From positions 10,001-69,249 of the forward strand of contig NZ_CANNGP010000025.1 of the NCBI RefSeq assembly GCF_947504105.1: a stretch of DNA of 59,249 nucleotides. The letters run 5' to 3'. This DNA comes from an uncultured Tateyamaria sp. GTDB taxonomy: Bacteria; Pseudomonadota; Alphaproteobacteria; Rhodobacterales; Rhodobacteraceae. Below, piece by piece: positions 16,600 to 24,713 of this stretch (positions are counted from its first letter, which is position 1; each line of letters starts with the position of its first letter). The notes under the pieces are model-generated. The model was not told the origin of the DNA and did no database searches. It was given only the letters and a program-made list of their open reading frames with translations. A program made the position numbers and the translations under genes.

Positions 16600-17658
16600 T
16601 CAGAATCCGATGAAGTGGTCTGCCAGCGTCATGAACAACGGAATGCTCAGGATCGCCACCGGTGTACCAAGACCGGTGGACGCGCCGACATAAGCAGATG
16701 GGTTCGCCTCCGGCAGTGCCCCGCGCATCGTAGGCGGGCCCGAGATATCGGAACTCGATGCGGCCATGATCGACAACAGCACCACGCCGCCCGCCGAAAA
16801 TCCGGTCAGATGGTGGGCAATCAGACCCGCGCCAAACCCCAGCGTGCCATGCACCAGCGGCGCGGACAGTCCATAGAACAGATAGGCATGTGCGACGCCC
16901 TTAAGTTCCGACAACCGCGACCACGCTTCGATCCCCATGATAAGCATCAGGACAGACAGCAACCCATGGAACAGCGGCTCATAAAAGCTGGCATAGACGC
17001 TCTCGGGCCTTGCAAACAGGCCGAACGCAAGCCCAAGGATCAGGGCTGAAATGGCCGGGCTGCGCATCGTATCGACCAATATTCCCTTGATCAGATCCTG
17101 TTCGACCGCCGGGATTCCGGTGCCGCCGACACCGCCCAGTGTCATGGTGCCATCGCCCTGTGCTGTTGCCGCCTTTCGCGCTGCCGCTAGCCGGGCAAGG
17201 ACGATAGCCGTCACCAGTGCCGCCACATCCATGAAAGGATAGAGTGCGCCGATGAACCCCTCGTATGCGATGCCCTCGTCATCCAGAACTGCCATCCCCG
17301 CCGCCAGGGTAGAGGCGGACACCGCTCCGAACAGACCGACGGTCGCCGTCGCATCCAATTGCGACACGCCCCGCCACCGGGCCAGCGTCGCGCGGCCTAA
17401 GATGACGATCGCCATGCCTATGGCCGCCGCCAGCACCGCTGGCACAGCCAGCTCGACAAAGTTGGCCTCGCGCACCGAAATGCCAGCGTCAATACCGACC
17501 TTGAGCAGCAGCAGGATCACGATGAACTTGTAGATCGGCTCCGGCACTTCGAATTTGCTGCCCAAAGCCGCCAACATCATGCCCCCGATCAGAAAGGCGA
17601 GGGTCGGCTTTTGCATCTGGGTCAGGATGGTCGAAACGATGTCGGTGATGATGTCCAT
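16600..17658 (-). CDS. SbtA-type sodium-dependent bicarbonate permease
   Basis: 352 residues, about 10 membrane segments in two inverted halves. The N-terminal half has FIVILLLLKVGIDAGISV and TVGLFGAVSASTLAAGM; the C-terminal half has LLSIMAASSSDISGPPTMRGALPEANPSAYVG. These are signatures of the SbtA (DUF897) family, which imports bicarbonate with sodium in cyanobacteria. In heterotrophic marine bacteria the role may be anaplerotic bicarbonate supply. No SbtB (PII-like) partner is next to it. Divergent from a LysR regulator. Confidence 0.88.
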   Translation of the reverse strand: MDIITDIVSTILTQMQKPTLAFLIGGMMLAALGSKFEVPEPIYKFIVILLLLKVGIDAGISVREANFVELAVPAVLAAAIGMAIVILGRATLARWRGVSQLDATATVGLFGAVSASTLAAGMAVLDDEGIAYEGFIGALYPFMDVAALVTAIVLARLAAARKAATAQGDGTMTLGGVGGTGIPAVEQDLIKGILVDTMRSPAISALILGLAFGLFARPESVYASFYEPLFHGLLSVLMLIMGIEAWSRLSELKGVAHAYLFYGLSAPLVHGTLGFGAGLIAHHLTGFSAGGVVLLSIMAASSSDISGPPTMRGALPEANPSAYVGASTGLGTPVAILSIPLFMTLADHFIGF

Positions 17659-17754
17659 GACGGGCCTCTATTCGGTTGTTTGGCAGGAGGTAAGTCAGTC
17701 GAAGCCAGATAAAAAATATAACTATTTTCTATAATCGTTCTATATTATCAATGT

Positions 17755-18618
17755 ATGGATACATTGAACTACCATCACCTGCGCTACTTCCGCGCTGTCG
17801 CGCACGAGGGGAACCTGACCCGTGCTGCAGACAAACTGAACCTATCTCAGTCGGCGTTATCCACACAGATCAAGGCGTTAGAGGCGCGGCTGGGCCATGA
17901 CCTGTTTGATCGCGTTGGGCGGCAGTTGATACTGACCGAGGTGGGGCGCATCGCCCTTGACCACGCCGACCGCATCTTTGGCACCGGTCAAGAATTGATG
18001 GAAACGCTGAACCGCAGCGCGGATCATGCGCCGCCGCTGCGCGTTGGCGCGCTCTCCACCCTGTCACGCAACTTCCAGCTACAGGTCCTGCGCCCGATCC
18101 TTGATCACCAGGATCAGGACATCGTGTTGAAATCCGGCCAGAATGCACCCCTGTTGCGATCCTTGGCCGAGCTTGCACTGGATGTCGTGCTGACAACCGA
18201 TGCACCCACCAGTGCCGCGGGGTCAGACTTCATCGCCCACCGGTTGGCAGGACATGCTGTCAGCTTACACGGTGCTCCTGGCCGCATGGGGCATAAGTCG
18301 CTAAGAACACTCCTTAAATCGGAACCGGTTATCGTCCCGACAGAAAGCGCGATCCGCACCGGATTCAACCGTCTGACCGCACGGCTCGGGGTGCAGCCCC
18401 GCATCATCGCCGACGTGGATGACATGGCCATGGTTCGCCTGCTGGCCCGCGCTGGAGTCGGTCTTGCCCTCGCCCCCGAGATCGTGTTGGCCGACGAAAT
18501 TGCCTCAGGGCAATTGATTACAGCACCTTTCGACACTGGCATCACCGACACCTTCTATGCTGTCACCACCCGCCGCAGCTTTCCGCATCCGATGCTGGGG
18601 GTTTTGCTGCCGGACTGA
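17755..18618 (+). CDS. LysR family regulator (NhaR-like), divergent from sbtA
   Basis: 287 residues. The HTH is in residues 1-65 (LNYHHLRYFRAVAHEGNLTRAADKLNLSQSALSTQIKALEARLG). The effector domain starts LRVGALSTLSRNFQLQVLRP and is of the NhaR kind. The 96-base gap to sbtA is strikingly AT-rich near this start (17707-17753, containing TATAACTATTTTCTATAAT), which suits a shared promoter/operator. It probably senses a sodium or bicarbonate related signal; inference. Confidence 0.9.
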   Translation: MDTLNYHHLRYFRAVAHEGNLTRAADKLNLSQSALSTQIKALEARLGHDLFDRVGRQLILTEVGRIALDHADRIFGTGQELMETLNRSADHAPPLRVGALSTLSRNFQLQVLRPILDHQDQDIVLKSGQNAPLLRSLAELALDVVLTTDAPTSAAGSDFIAHRLAGHAVSLHGAPGRMGHKSLRTLLKSEPVIVPTESAIRTGFNRLTARLGVQPRIIADVDDMAMVRLLARAGVGLALAPEIVLADEIASGQLITAPFDTGITDTFYAVTTRRSFPHPMLGVLLPD

Positions 18619-18686
18619 GGCAACCCTGTGCGGCACGGCACAGGCCCACCCCTTGCGACCACAGCGCAACGCCATAGGTTGCGGCA

Positions 18687-19589
18687 ATGAACCAACAGAA
18701 AGGCTCTTCCCAAATGAGCGATCCGACATACACGCCCCCTGCCAAATGGACATGGGACGCCGAAAGCGGCGGCCAGTTTGCATCCATCAACCGTCCCATC
18801 GCAGGCCCCACACAGGACAAGGACCTCCCCGTCGGCAAGCACCCGTTCCAACTGTACTCCTTGGCGACGCCCAACGGGGTCAAGGTCACCATGCTGTTCG
18901 AAGAGCTGCTGGCCGCTGGCATCAGTGAAGCTGAGTACGATGCGTGGCTGATCAACATCGGCGACGGCGACCAGTTCGGATCGGGCTTCGTGGACGCGAA
19001 CCCCAACTCCAAGATCCCCGCCCTGATCGACCGCTCGGGCGACAGTGAACTGCGCGTGTTTGAAAGCGGGTCGATCCTGATCCACCTCGCCGAAAAATTC
19101 GGCAAGTTCCTCCCCGCCTCCGGCCCCGCTCGCACAGAAACGCTCAACTGGTTGATGTGGCAAATGGGCTCTGCCCCGTTCCTCGGGGGTGGGTTCGGTC
19201 ACTTCTATGCCTACGCGCCCGAGAAATACGAGTACCCCATCAACCGCTACGCGATGGAGAGCAAACGGCAGCTGGACGTTCTGGATCGCGAGCTGGCGAA
19301 CAAGCCGTTCATCGCTGGGGACGAATACACGATTGCCGACATGGCGATCTGGCCCTGGTACGGGCAGCTGTGTCTGGGGCGTCTCTATTCCGCGGCGGAG
19401 TTCCTGGATGTCGAGAGCTATGGCAACGTTCTGGCCTGGGCCAAGAAGATCGACGAACGGCCCGCGACCCTGCGCGGACGGATGGTCAATCGGGCCTTTG
19501 GGGAGCCGGAGCTGCAGCTGCATGAACGCCATAATGCGGCGGATTTTGACACCCAGACGCAGGACAAAATCGGACCGAAAGACGATTGA
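18687..19589 (+). CDS. yghU: glutathione-dependent disulfide-bond oxidoreductase, YghU type (GST superfamily)
   Basis: 300 residues (or 291 from the ATG at 18714, MSDPTYTPPAKW, which also has a weak AAAGG upstream). The YghU-specific N-terminal arm WTWDAESGGQFASINRP precedes a GST thioredoxin domain with YSLATPNGVKV, DANPNSKIPAL and ESGSILIHLAEKFGKFL. The helical domain contains FIAGDEYTIADMAIWPWYG. YghU binds two glutathiones and reduces disulfides. Monocistronic; followed by a dispersed palindrome. Confidence 0.93.
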   Translation: MNQQKGSSQMSDPTYTPPAKWTWDAESGGQFASINRPIAGPTQDKDLPVGKHPFQLYSLATPNGVKVTMLFEELLAAGISEAEYDAWLINIGDGDQFGSGFVDANPNSKIPALIDRSGDSELRVFESGSILIHLAEKFGKFLPASGPARTETLNWLMWQMGSAPFLGGGFGHFYAYAPEKYEYPINRYAMESKRQLDVLDRELANKPFIAGDEYTIADMAIWPWYGQLCLGRLYSAAEFLDVESYGNVLAWAKKIDERPATLRGRMVNRAFGEPELQLHERHNAADFDTQTQDKIGPKDD

Positions 19590-19597
19590 ACCCGGGG

Positions 19598-19617
19598 CTT
19601 GTCCCCGCGGGGACAAG
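19598..19617. repeat. 20-bp perfect palindrome, copy 1 of 2
   Basis: CTTGTCCCCG / CGGGGACAAG directly abutting, 8 bases after the yghU stop codon. An 18-bp core of the same palindrome recurs at 49407-49424, near exoIII. Confidence 0.8.
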
Positions 19618-19682
19618 GCGTGCGCTGAAGACACCGGATGTTGGGCGATGTCTGAAACGCGCGCAGAAACAAGACGCTATCG

Positions 19683-19699
19683 TACCGCACGGTGCGGTA
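19683..19699. terminator. hairpin between yghU and the secreted-protein gene
   Basis: A perfect 8-bp inverted repeat TACCGCAC-G-GTGCGGTA is followed by GCGCATTTTA. The one-base spacer means the real loop opens 2-3 pairs. Possible weak terminator. Confidence 0.4.
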
Positions 19700-19812
19700 G
19701 CGCATTTTAACCACTTTGAACGCACACTCGTGCCCGACGGGGCGCGGTCGCTTGCCTGGAGCGCAGGTCAGGCTAACTCACCGGGATCGAACCTGATCCG
19801 GAGACCTGCCCC

Positions 19813-20292
19813 ATGCGCCTTGCTGCCCTTGCTTTTTTGACCGCCCTCCCCTCCGCCACCATGGCTGATCTGACAGTCAGCTTCCGCGATGGCGCACCAA
19901 AAGATCGCTTTACACTGAGTTATGACGGCACCTGCGCGTTGGACCGGCTGGACGTGCAGATCGACCTTGGCACGGCGCCTGCCGGGCTGATCTTTGACAC
20001 CACGAGCGCAGGGGCCGGGGTTGAAGTGTTCCAGCCGTTGGAATGGGTATCCGGTACGGCGCGCGCATCACAGGTCACGGATGGAGATACCGTTCTGTCC
20101 CTGTCGCTGGATGAGGTGACACCGGGAGCAAACTGGACCTTCACCGCAGATATCGACGACACAACCAGCGCCCGCCAGATCACGGTGGATGGATCGGAGA
20201 TGGCTGGGGCCATGCTGCGTGCTGACGGGCAAGCGGCGGTCTTTGACGCTTCCGGAGCGGCCACAGTCAAATTGCAGAACTGCATGTCGTAG
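19813..20292 (+). CDS. small secreted protein of unknown function
   Basis: 159 residues. A signal peptide covers about 1-18 (MRLAALAFLTALPSATMA). The mature part is acidic and rich in beta-strand alternation: LTVSFRDGAPKDRFTLSYDG, LDVQIDLGTAPAGLIFDTTSAG, WTFTADIDDTTSARQITVDG. There are two cysteines, in GTCALDRLD and at the C-terminus (LQNCMS), which could form one disulfide. I associate this type with proteins labelled aggregation factor core in roseobacters, but only weakly. A 3' hairpin element begins 1 base after the stop. Confidence 0.75.
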   Translation: MRLAALAFLTALPSATMADLTVSFRDGAPKDRFTLSYDGTCALDRLDVQIDLGTAPAGLIFDTTSAGAGVEVFQPLEWVSGTARASQVTDGDTVLSLSLDEVTPGANWTFTADIDDTTSARQITVDGSEMAGAMLRADGQAAVFDASGAATVKLQNCMS

Positions 20293-20319
20293 GGCGGAGG
20301 TATCCTGCACCCCGTACGG
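20293..20319. repeat. 3'-end hairpin element, degraded copy (1 of 3)
   Basis: GGCGGAGG-TATCCTGCACCCCGTACGG begins one base after the stop codon. It matches the element behind the gamma-glutamyltransferase gene (36625-36643, full stem) and the one behind the ubiH-like gene (46246-46260). Here the 3' arm is CCTGCACC and no longer pairs well. Confidence 0.5.
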
Positions 20320-20580
20320 TGACGCATCGGCACAAAGCGGACGTCGCTTCATAGGTTCAGATGGCAAGTCAGCGGCACAAAGAGACCCCTTTTGGCATTC
20401 GCCTGAGATCACTTAAACAAGGCGGTAAATGATCGAATGCGAGTTGTGGAATACGATCGCAATTCCAATCAGGCCTTCCTAGCTTCGCTCCTTGCTATCC
20501 GAAAGACCGAGGCTCGATAGGAAATTTTGCTTCTGCGAAGAACACAGATTTTGATTGGCGAATGATGTTAGATTGCGTGA
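20320..20580. other. intergenic stretch, no gene seen
   Basis: About 260 bases of lower-GC sequence with no coding pattern on either strand. It precedes the Nudix remnant and probably belongs to the same decayed patch. Confidence 0.5.
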
Positions 20581-20715
20581 AGCATTGCAGACAGTGGGAC
20601 GGCTTGGCAACTTGTCTTACGCGAATTCAACGAAGAAACCGGCTTAAAGCCTGACGCTCTTTACTCGGTTGATACTTGCAAGCAATTCCATGAGGCGGGT
20701 TGCGATGACACATTC
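20581..20715 (+). pseudogene. Nudix hydrolase remnant
   Basis: In the frame starting at 20581 (just after an in-frame TGA) the translation reads SIADSGTAWQLVLREFNEETGLKPDALYSVDTCKQFHEA in continuous codons. That is the helix of a Nudix box (REFNEETGL) and the strand after it. The leading GG and E of the box are lost, and the similarity stops after about 45 codons. This is a truncated relic, not a working gene. It overlaps the start of the RTX remnant. Confidence 0.6.
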
Positions 20716-21393
20716 ACAGGTGGCGTGCGTGCAGTCCGGTTTTCGGGTGACCAGCGATATTGTCAACAGCGACGTCTCTACCCTGACGGGCGGGAATGAC
20801 GCGATCATCGGAAGCACACAGGATGACCTGCTGATCGATGACGCGTGCATCGATGTCTTTCACGGTGGCGCGGGCAACGATACGGCGGACTACTCGGACA
20901 ATTTCCTTGCGTTGAATGTGCAACTGAACAATGGCAGCCTGGCTGGGACCGTATCATCGGGTGGCAGTAGGGAACTGCATTTCCTGGTTGAGAATATCAT
21001 CAGCACAAACGCCAATGACACTTTTGCGGGCAACGACGAATCCAACACATTTGAAGGCGGTGGCGGCAACGACACCGTCGACGGCGAAGGCGGCACTGAC
21101 ATTGTCAGCTATGCGAATGCGACCTCTGGAGTGACTGTCGATCTGGCCATCAGCCGTATAGGACACGCGATTGGCGATGGCCAAGGCACTGACCAACTTG
21201 ACAGCGTCGAAGGCGTCATTGGATCGGCTTTCAATGACACAATCTTTGGCGGGAGTGCCAACGACTCGGTTCAGGGCGGCGCTGGCGATGACATTCTGCT
21301 CACCGGCAGTCGCACAACTTCTTTCCCATTTCCGGGGACGGATACGATTGAGGGCAGTTCAGGCAACGACACGATCGGCTTCGCGCTCGTTGT
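20705..21393 (+). pseudogene. RTX calcium-binding protein fragment cut by an insertion element
   Basis: The open frame (ATG at 20705, open from 20669, stop at 21451) carries RTX-type repeats: GGAGNDTADYSD, GGGGNDTVDGEGGTD, GGAGDDILLTGS, GSSGNDTIG. Between them are the beta-helix spacer motifs VTVDLAISRIGHA and DQLDSVEGVIGSAFNDTIFGG. After GNDTIG the sequence at about 21391 becomes reversed transposase DNA, so the last 20 codons are an artefact and no secretion signal remains. The N-terminal part is also atypical. It most likely began as a longer RTX exoprotein. Confidence 0.7.
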
Positions 21394-22012
21394 GACCGTT
21401 CTCCCCAGGCGACCCTGGATAGATCTGGATCGGCTTGATCCCGACCTTTGATACGTAGCAACTCGGCGACCTTACGGTAGTTATCACCTATACTGTTTGC
21501 CCAGCCGGATCATCGCCAGCCGCAAAGCTTCATCTTCCTTGGTGGCAACTTAATAGTGCAGCTTACTCCGTGCCAGTCCCATCGCCCGACATGTCCGGCG
21601 TTCAGAGGTCGCGAGCCTTTGTCGGATGTGCACCATGGCCTGACGAAGCTAGTCTATCGTCAGACCCTCGGCTTTAAACAATCCAGGCTCTTCTTCGGGA
21701 TCAGCTTGTCCAGCTCAAGCTCCGCTACGATCTTCTTGAGCCGGTCATTCTCTTTCTGCAGCGCCTTCAGGTTGGCCATCTCCGATCGCCCCATACCACC
21801 AAACTGTTTGTGCCATGTGTAATAGGTCGCGTCGCTTGCGCCAGCAGTTCTGTAGGCCGATGCAACATCCGGACAAGGCGACAGGCTCAGCTCGACCTCA
21901 CGCAAAAGTCGCAGAATACCTTCATCCGAATACCGTTTCCGCGCCATAAATCCTGTCCCCAAAACTAAGCCAACTTTGGCACAGTTTTAGGGGGCAAGAC
22001 AGGTGCGAGAAG
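21391..22012 (-). mobile_element. IS3-family insertion sequence, truncated and internally deleted
   Basis: Read on the minus strand, orfA (21947-21660) is complete and is followed by orfB pieces. First comes VHIRQRLATSERRTCRAMGLARSKLHY, then a stop. Next is KEDEALRLAMIRLGKQY, a frameshift and a piece of KVAELLRI. The sequence then jumps directly to GIKPIQIYPGSPGENGHNER near 21391. The jump shows an internal deletion removing most of the DDE catalytic core. The element then ends abruptly inside the RTX fragment, lacking its right end. The left end is near 22010, where AAAACT and AGTTTT arms flank the upstream region. It cannot transpose on its own. Confidence 0.8.
21660..21947 (-). CDS. IS3-family transposase OrfA
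   Basis: 95 residues from the ATG at 21947 (MARKRYSDEGILRLLREVE). The N-terminal HTH (VASAYRTAGASDATYYTWHKQFGGM) and the leucine zipper (LKALQKENDRLKKIVAELELDK) are the usual OrfA features. OrfA binds the terminal repeats and, by -1 frameshifting, makes the OrfAB transposase. It is apparently intact, but its OrfB partner is destroyed, so it has no transposition role here. Confidence 0.88.
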   Translation of the reverse strand: MARKRYSDEGILRLLREVELSLSPCPDVASAYRTAGASDATYYTWHKQFGGMGRSEMANLKALQKENDRLKKIVAELELDKLIPKKSLDCLKPRV

Positions 22013-22065
22013 CGAAGGGCCAAGCGTGACTGATATTAACTTTCATTAAGAAATACCCCCGAACG

Positions 22066-22189
22066 CCGCGTTAACGTGTTCAATTCACCCCATACGAATA
22101 CGAATTTTTCGTAGGGGATGCACAGGGCGTGACCGGGTCCATCACCCCTGTTTTCAACGCCTTAACGCGGTGCATGTGACCTTACATGC
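22066..22189. other. strongly structured intergenic element of unknown identity
   Basis: A closing helix CCGCGTTAA / TTAACGCGG (22066-22074 with 22162-22170) encloses two hairpins. The first is CCCC(A)TACGAA / TTCGTAGGGG (22088-22098 with 22108-22117, one bulged A). The second is CAGGG(C)GTGA / TCACCCCTG (22123-22132 with 22142-22150). Right after it comes a fourth helix, GCATGT / ACATGC (22172-22177 with 22184-22189). This three-way-junction layout could be a small RNA, a 3' UTR element of rluA (on the minus strand) or a DNA structure. No ORF of note. Strand is not decided. Confidence 0.5.
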
Positions 22190-22224
22190 CAAAGCTGGCT
22201 CAGCATCCCTACAGAACGTTGCGC

Positions 22225-22872
22225 TCAAAAAGGTGCCGGCGCCCGAAATCGTAGCATCTTGCCCGAGTCCGGATGCTTGATCCGCAACTCCTCCGAATGC
22301 AGCATCGACCGCTTAAAATTGCGCGCAGGCCCCTCCGCATAGAACGGATCACCTAGGATCGGATGGCCCAATGCCAACATATGCACCCGCAACTGATGGC
22401 TCCGCCCGGTCTGCGGCATCAACCGCACCCGGCTTTCGGTTTCGGTGTCGCGCAGCACGCGCCAATCCGTCACGGCGGGCTTGCCGTTTTCACGGTCCAC
22501 ATGTTGCTTGGGCCGGTTTGGCCAGTCCACGATCAACGGAAGATCGACTCGCCCGGTCTTGGGCGTCATGCGCCCCCAAACCCTTGCGACATAGGTCTTT
22601 TTCGCGGCCCGAAGCTCGAACTGCTTCGACAGGTAACGCTGCGCATGCGGTGTCAAGCCAAACACCATGACGCCGCTCGTGTCCCGGTCCAGCCGATGCA
22701 CCAAGAGTGCCTGCGGCCACACCGCCTGCACCCGTGCGATCAAGCAATCCGACAGGTGCTCTCCCTTGCCTGGCACGCTGAGCAGGCCGGAAGGTTTCGA
22801 CACCACAAGCATTTCTGCATCGTCGTGCAAAATCTCCAAAGGATCGTTGGGCGGGGCATAGACGTCATCCAT
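22225..22872 (-). CDS. rluA: RluA family pseudouridine synthase
   Basis: 215 residues, similar in size to RluA. The catalytic motif is HRLDRDTSG with the nucleophilic Asp at about residue 62, preceded by VVSKPSGLLSVPGKG and followed by LMPQTGRSHQLRVHM. No S4 domain is present, as in RluA itself, which modifies U746 of 23S rRNA and U32 of some tRNAs. Whether this one has dual specificity cannot be seen. Divergent from the esterase gene. Confidence 0.9.
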   Translation of the reverse strand: MDDVYAPPNDPLEILHDDAEMLVVSKPSGLLSVPGKGEHLSDCLIARVQAVWPQALLVHRLDRDTSGVMVFGLTPHAQRYLSKQFELRAAKKTYVARVWGRMTPKTGRVDLPLIVDWPNRPKQHVDRENGKPAVTDWRVLRDTETESRVRLMPQTGRSHQLRVHMLALGHPILGDPFYAEGPARNFKRSMLHSEELRIKHPDSGKMLRFRAPAPF

Positions 22873-22978
22873 ATGCCTCGCCTCTCAAATGCGCAGACCG
22901 ATGACAACCCCCATCACGTTTCGGGGAGGGGTGCGATTGGCTCTTTGCTTTGTCGCATCCAGATGCACTTTGCACCGC

Positions 22979-23776
22979 ATGAAATATTTGATCGCCTTCT
23001 TGCTCGCCCTTCCGACCTTAGCCACGGCCCAGTGTGGCCCCGACACTGCCTGCGAAATTGACGGCGGCAGTTACCACATGATCAATGGGGGTAACGGCAC
23101 CGATCCGGCACCAGTTCTTGTGTTCTTTCATGGACACAACGCAACCGGGCAAATGATCTTTCGCGGTGGGATAAAGTCGGATTTTGCAGACGCGGGCTAT
23201 GTCGTTATCGCCCCCAACGGCCAGCAAATACCGGGGCGGCAAACGCGCTTCTGGCCGGGGCGGGATGGCAACACGCGCGATGATATCGCCTTTACCCTCG
23301 ACGTGATTGAAGATGCCAAGACCAAGGCGTCCATCGACGCCGACCGTATCTATGTCGCCGGGTTTTCCGCAGGTGGATCAATGGCTTGGCTCATCGCCTG
23401 CAAAGCCGCGGAACAGTTTTCTGGCTTCACGTCCATCTCTGGAGCCTTGCGGGAACCCAACGATACAACGAACTGCCCGACCACGCCTGTTCGGTTCCTG
23501 CAAATCCATGGATTTGCCGACAACCAGGTCCCCTTCGAGGGACGTGCCATTCGGGATTGGCATCAGGGCAGCCTGTGGGACAGTCTCGCACTGGCGCGCG
23601 CCAGCAACCAGTGCCGCACACACCCAGACACAATCGACATCAGCGACCGTTTTCGCTGTCGCGATTGGAACGCGAGCTGCTCCGACGGTGCGATAAAATT
23701 CTGCGAACATGATGGCGGCCATGGAATGCCACGCGGCTGGACAACCCTTGCCCGCGATTGGTTCGAAGGGTCCTAG
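22979..23776 (+). CDS. secreted alpha/beta hydrolase, PHB-depolymerase-like esterase
   Basis: 265 residues from the ATG at 22979, which gives a clean signal peptide (MKYLIAFLLALPTLATA|Q); the open frame extends further upstream without one. Motifs: VFFHGHNATGQMIFRGG (oxyanion region), nucleophile S130 in GFSAGGSMAW, FLQIHGFADNQVPFEG (acid), EHDGGHGMPRGW (His). The pattern matches the LpqC/poly(3-hydroxybutyrate) depolymerase-like esterases. Six or more cysteines suggest periplasmic disulfides. Its stop overlaps that of rarD by four bases, on the opposite strand. Confidence 0.85.
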   Translation: MKYLIAFLLALPTLATAQCGPDTACEIDGGSYHMINGGNGTDPAPVLVFFHGHNATGQMIFRGGIKSDFADAGYVVIAPNGQQIPGRQTRFWPGRDGNTRDDIAFTLDVIEDAKTKASIDADRIYVAGFSAGGSMAWLIACKAAEQFSGFTSISGALREPNDTTNCPTTPVRFLQIHGFADNQVPFEGRAIRDWHQGSLWDSLALARASNQCRTHPDTIDISDRFRCRDWNASCSDGAIKFCEHDGGHGMPRGWTTLARDWFEGS

Positions 23777-24666
23777 GTCGCCGCCCGCATCTGACGGATC
23801 ATTGAGGTCGAATAGATCACCAATGCCGCCCAGATCATCGGGAACGCCATAAGCCGTCCTTGGTCTAGCGGTTCCTTGAACACAAACACGGCAATCAGAA
23901 AGATCAGGGTCGGCGCAACATAGCCAAGAATGGCGATGGTGGTCAGGCGCAGTCCCTTGGCCCCGTTTGCATAAAGCAGCAGCGGTGCAGCCGTCACAGC
24001 ACCACATCCCAGCAGCAACAAGGTATCACTGAAATCTGTTGTCAGGAAATGCCCTTGTCCGCTCGCACTTAACCATACCGCATACCCCAGCGCCGGGATC
24101 AGCAGGATCAACACTTCCAGTAAAAAACCCTGATTTGGGCCGATAGGCAGCTGTTTCTTAGCCAGAGCATACAGTCCCCAGGACAGGATCAGCCCGACTG
24201 CCACCCAAGGCACGCTGCCCGCCTGCCAGATCAAGACAATCACGGCGATGGACGCCAGCCCAATGGCAATCAACTGCAACCGCGTCACGCGCTCGCGCAA
24301 AACCAACGCGCCCAAAGCGACTGAGAACAAGGGGTTTATGTAGTAACCCAGTGCGGCATCCACCGTCTGATCCGAGGCAATGGCCCACACATAGATACCC
24401 CAGTTGATTGACACCAAGGCGGCCGTCACACAGCCCATGGCCAACATCCGCGGATTGCGTACCGCTGCCAACAGATCACCCGTTCGCTTCAGTAAAATCA
24501 GAACCACTGCCGCGATGGGAACCGACCAAATGACACGGTGCGCCACCACTTCCGCAGCGCTGATATGGCTGACCATTTTCATGTAGAGCGGCAGAAACCC
24601 CCACAGGAAATAGGCGGAAATGGCAAAGCCAAGCCCTTGGGGCGTATCACCGTTCGGTTGTGTCAT
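23773..24666 (-). CDS. rarD: RarD, EamA-family transporter
   Basis: 297 residues, about 10 membrane segments in two EamA halves. The start GLGFAISAYFLWGFLPLYMKMVSHISAAEVVAHR is characteristic of RarD (chloramphenicol-sensitive protein). The substrate is unknown in most species. It follows the oxidoreductase gene by 47 bases in the same direction and may be the tail of that long operon, or have its own promoter. Confidence 0.92.
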   Translation of the reverse strand: MTQPNGDTPQGLGFAISAYFLWGFLPLYMKMVSHISAAEVVAHRVIWSVPIAAVVLILLKRTGDLLAAVRNPRMLAMGCVTAALVSINWGIYVWAIASDQTVDAALGYYINPLFSVALGALVLRERVTRLQLIAIGLASIAVIVLIWQAGSVPWVAVGLILSWGLYALAKKQLPIGPNQGFLLEVLILLIPALGYAVWLSASGQGHFLTTDFSDTLLLLGCGAVTAAPLLLYANGAKGLRLTTIAILGYVAPTLIFLIAVFVFKEPLDQGRLMAFPMIWAALVIYSTSMIRQMRAAT

Positions 24667-24713
24667 GGGGGTGGTCCTTTCAGGGCCACCCGTAGCATTG
24701 GTTTACGACCGCG

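Noticed and set aside
17857-17865. TTATCCACA, a perfect DnaA-box match
   Set aside because: Single copy inside LysR codons with no AT-rich unwinding region or second box; not an origin.
22036-22049. TTAA-N6-TTAA as a CtrA-binding site
   Set aside because: Spacer is 6 rather than 7, and there is no cell-cycle gene downstream on either strand.
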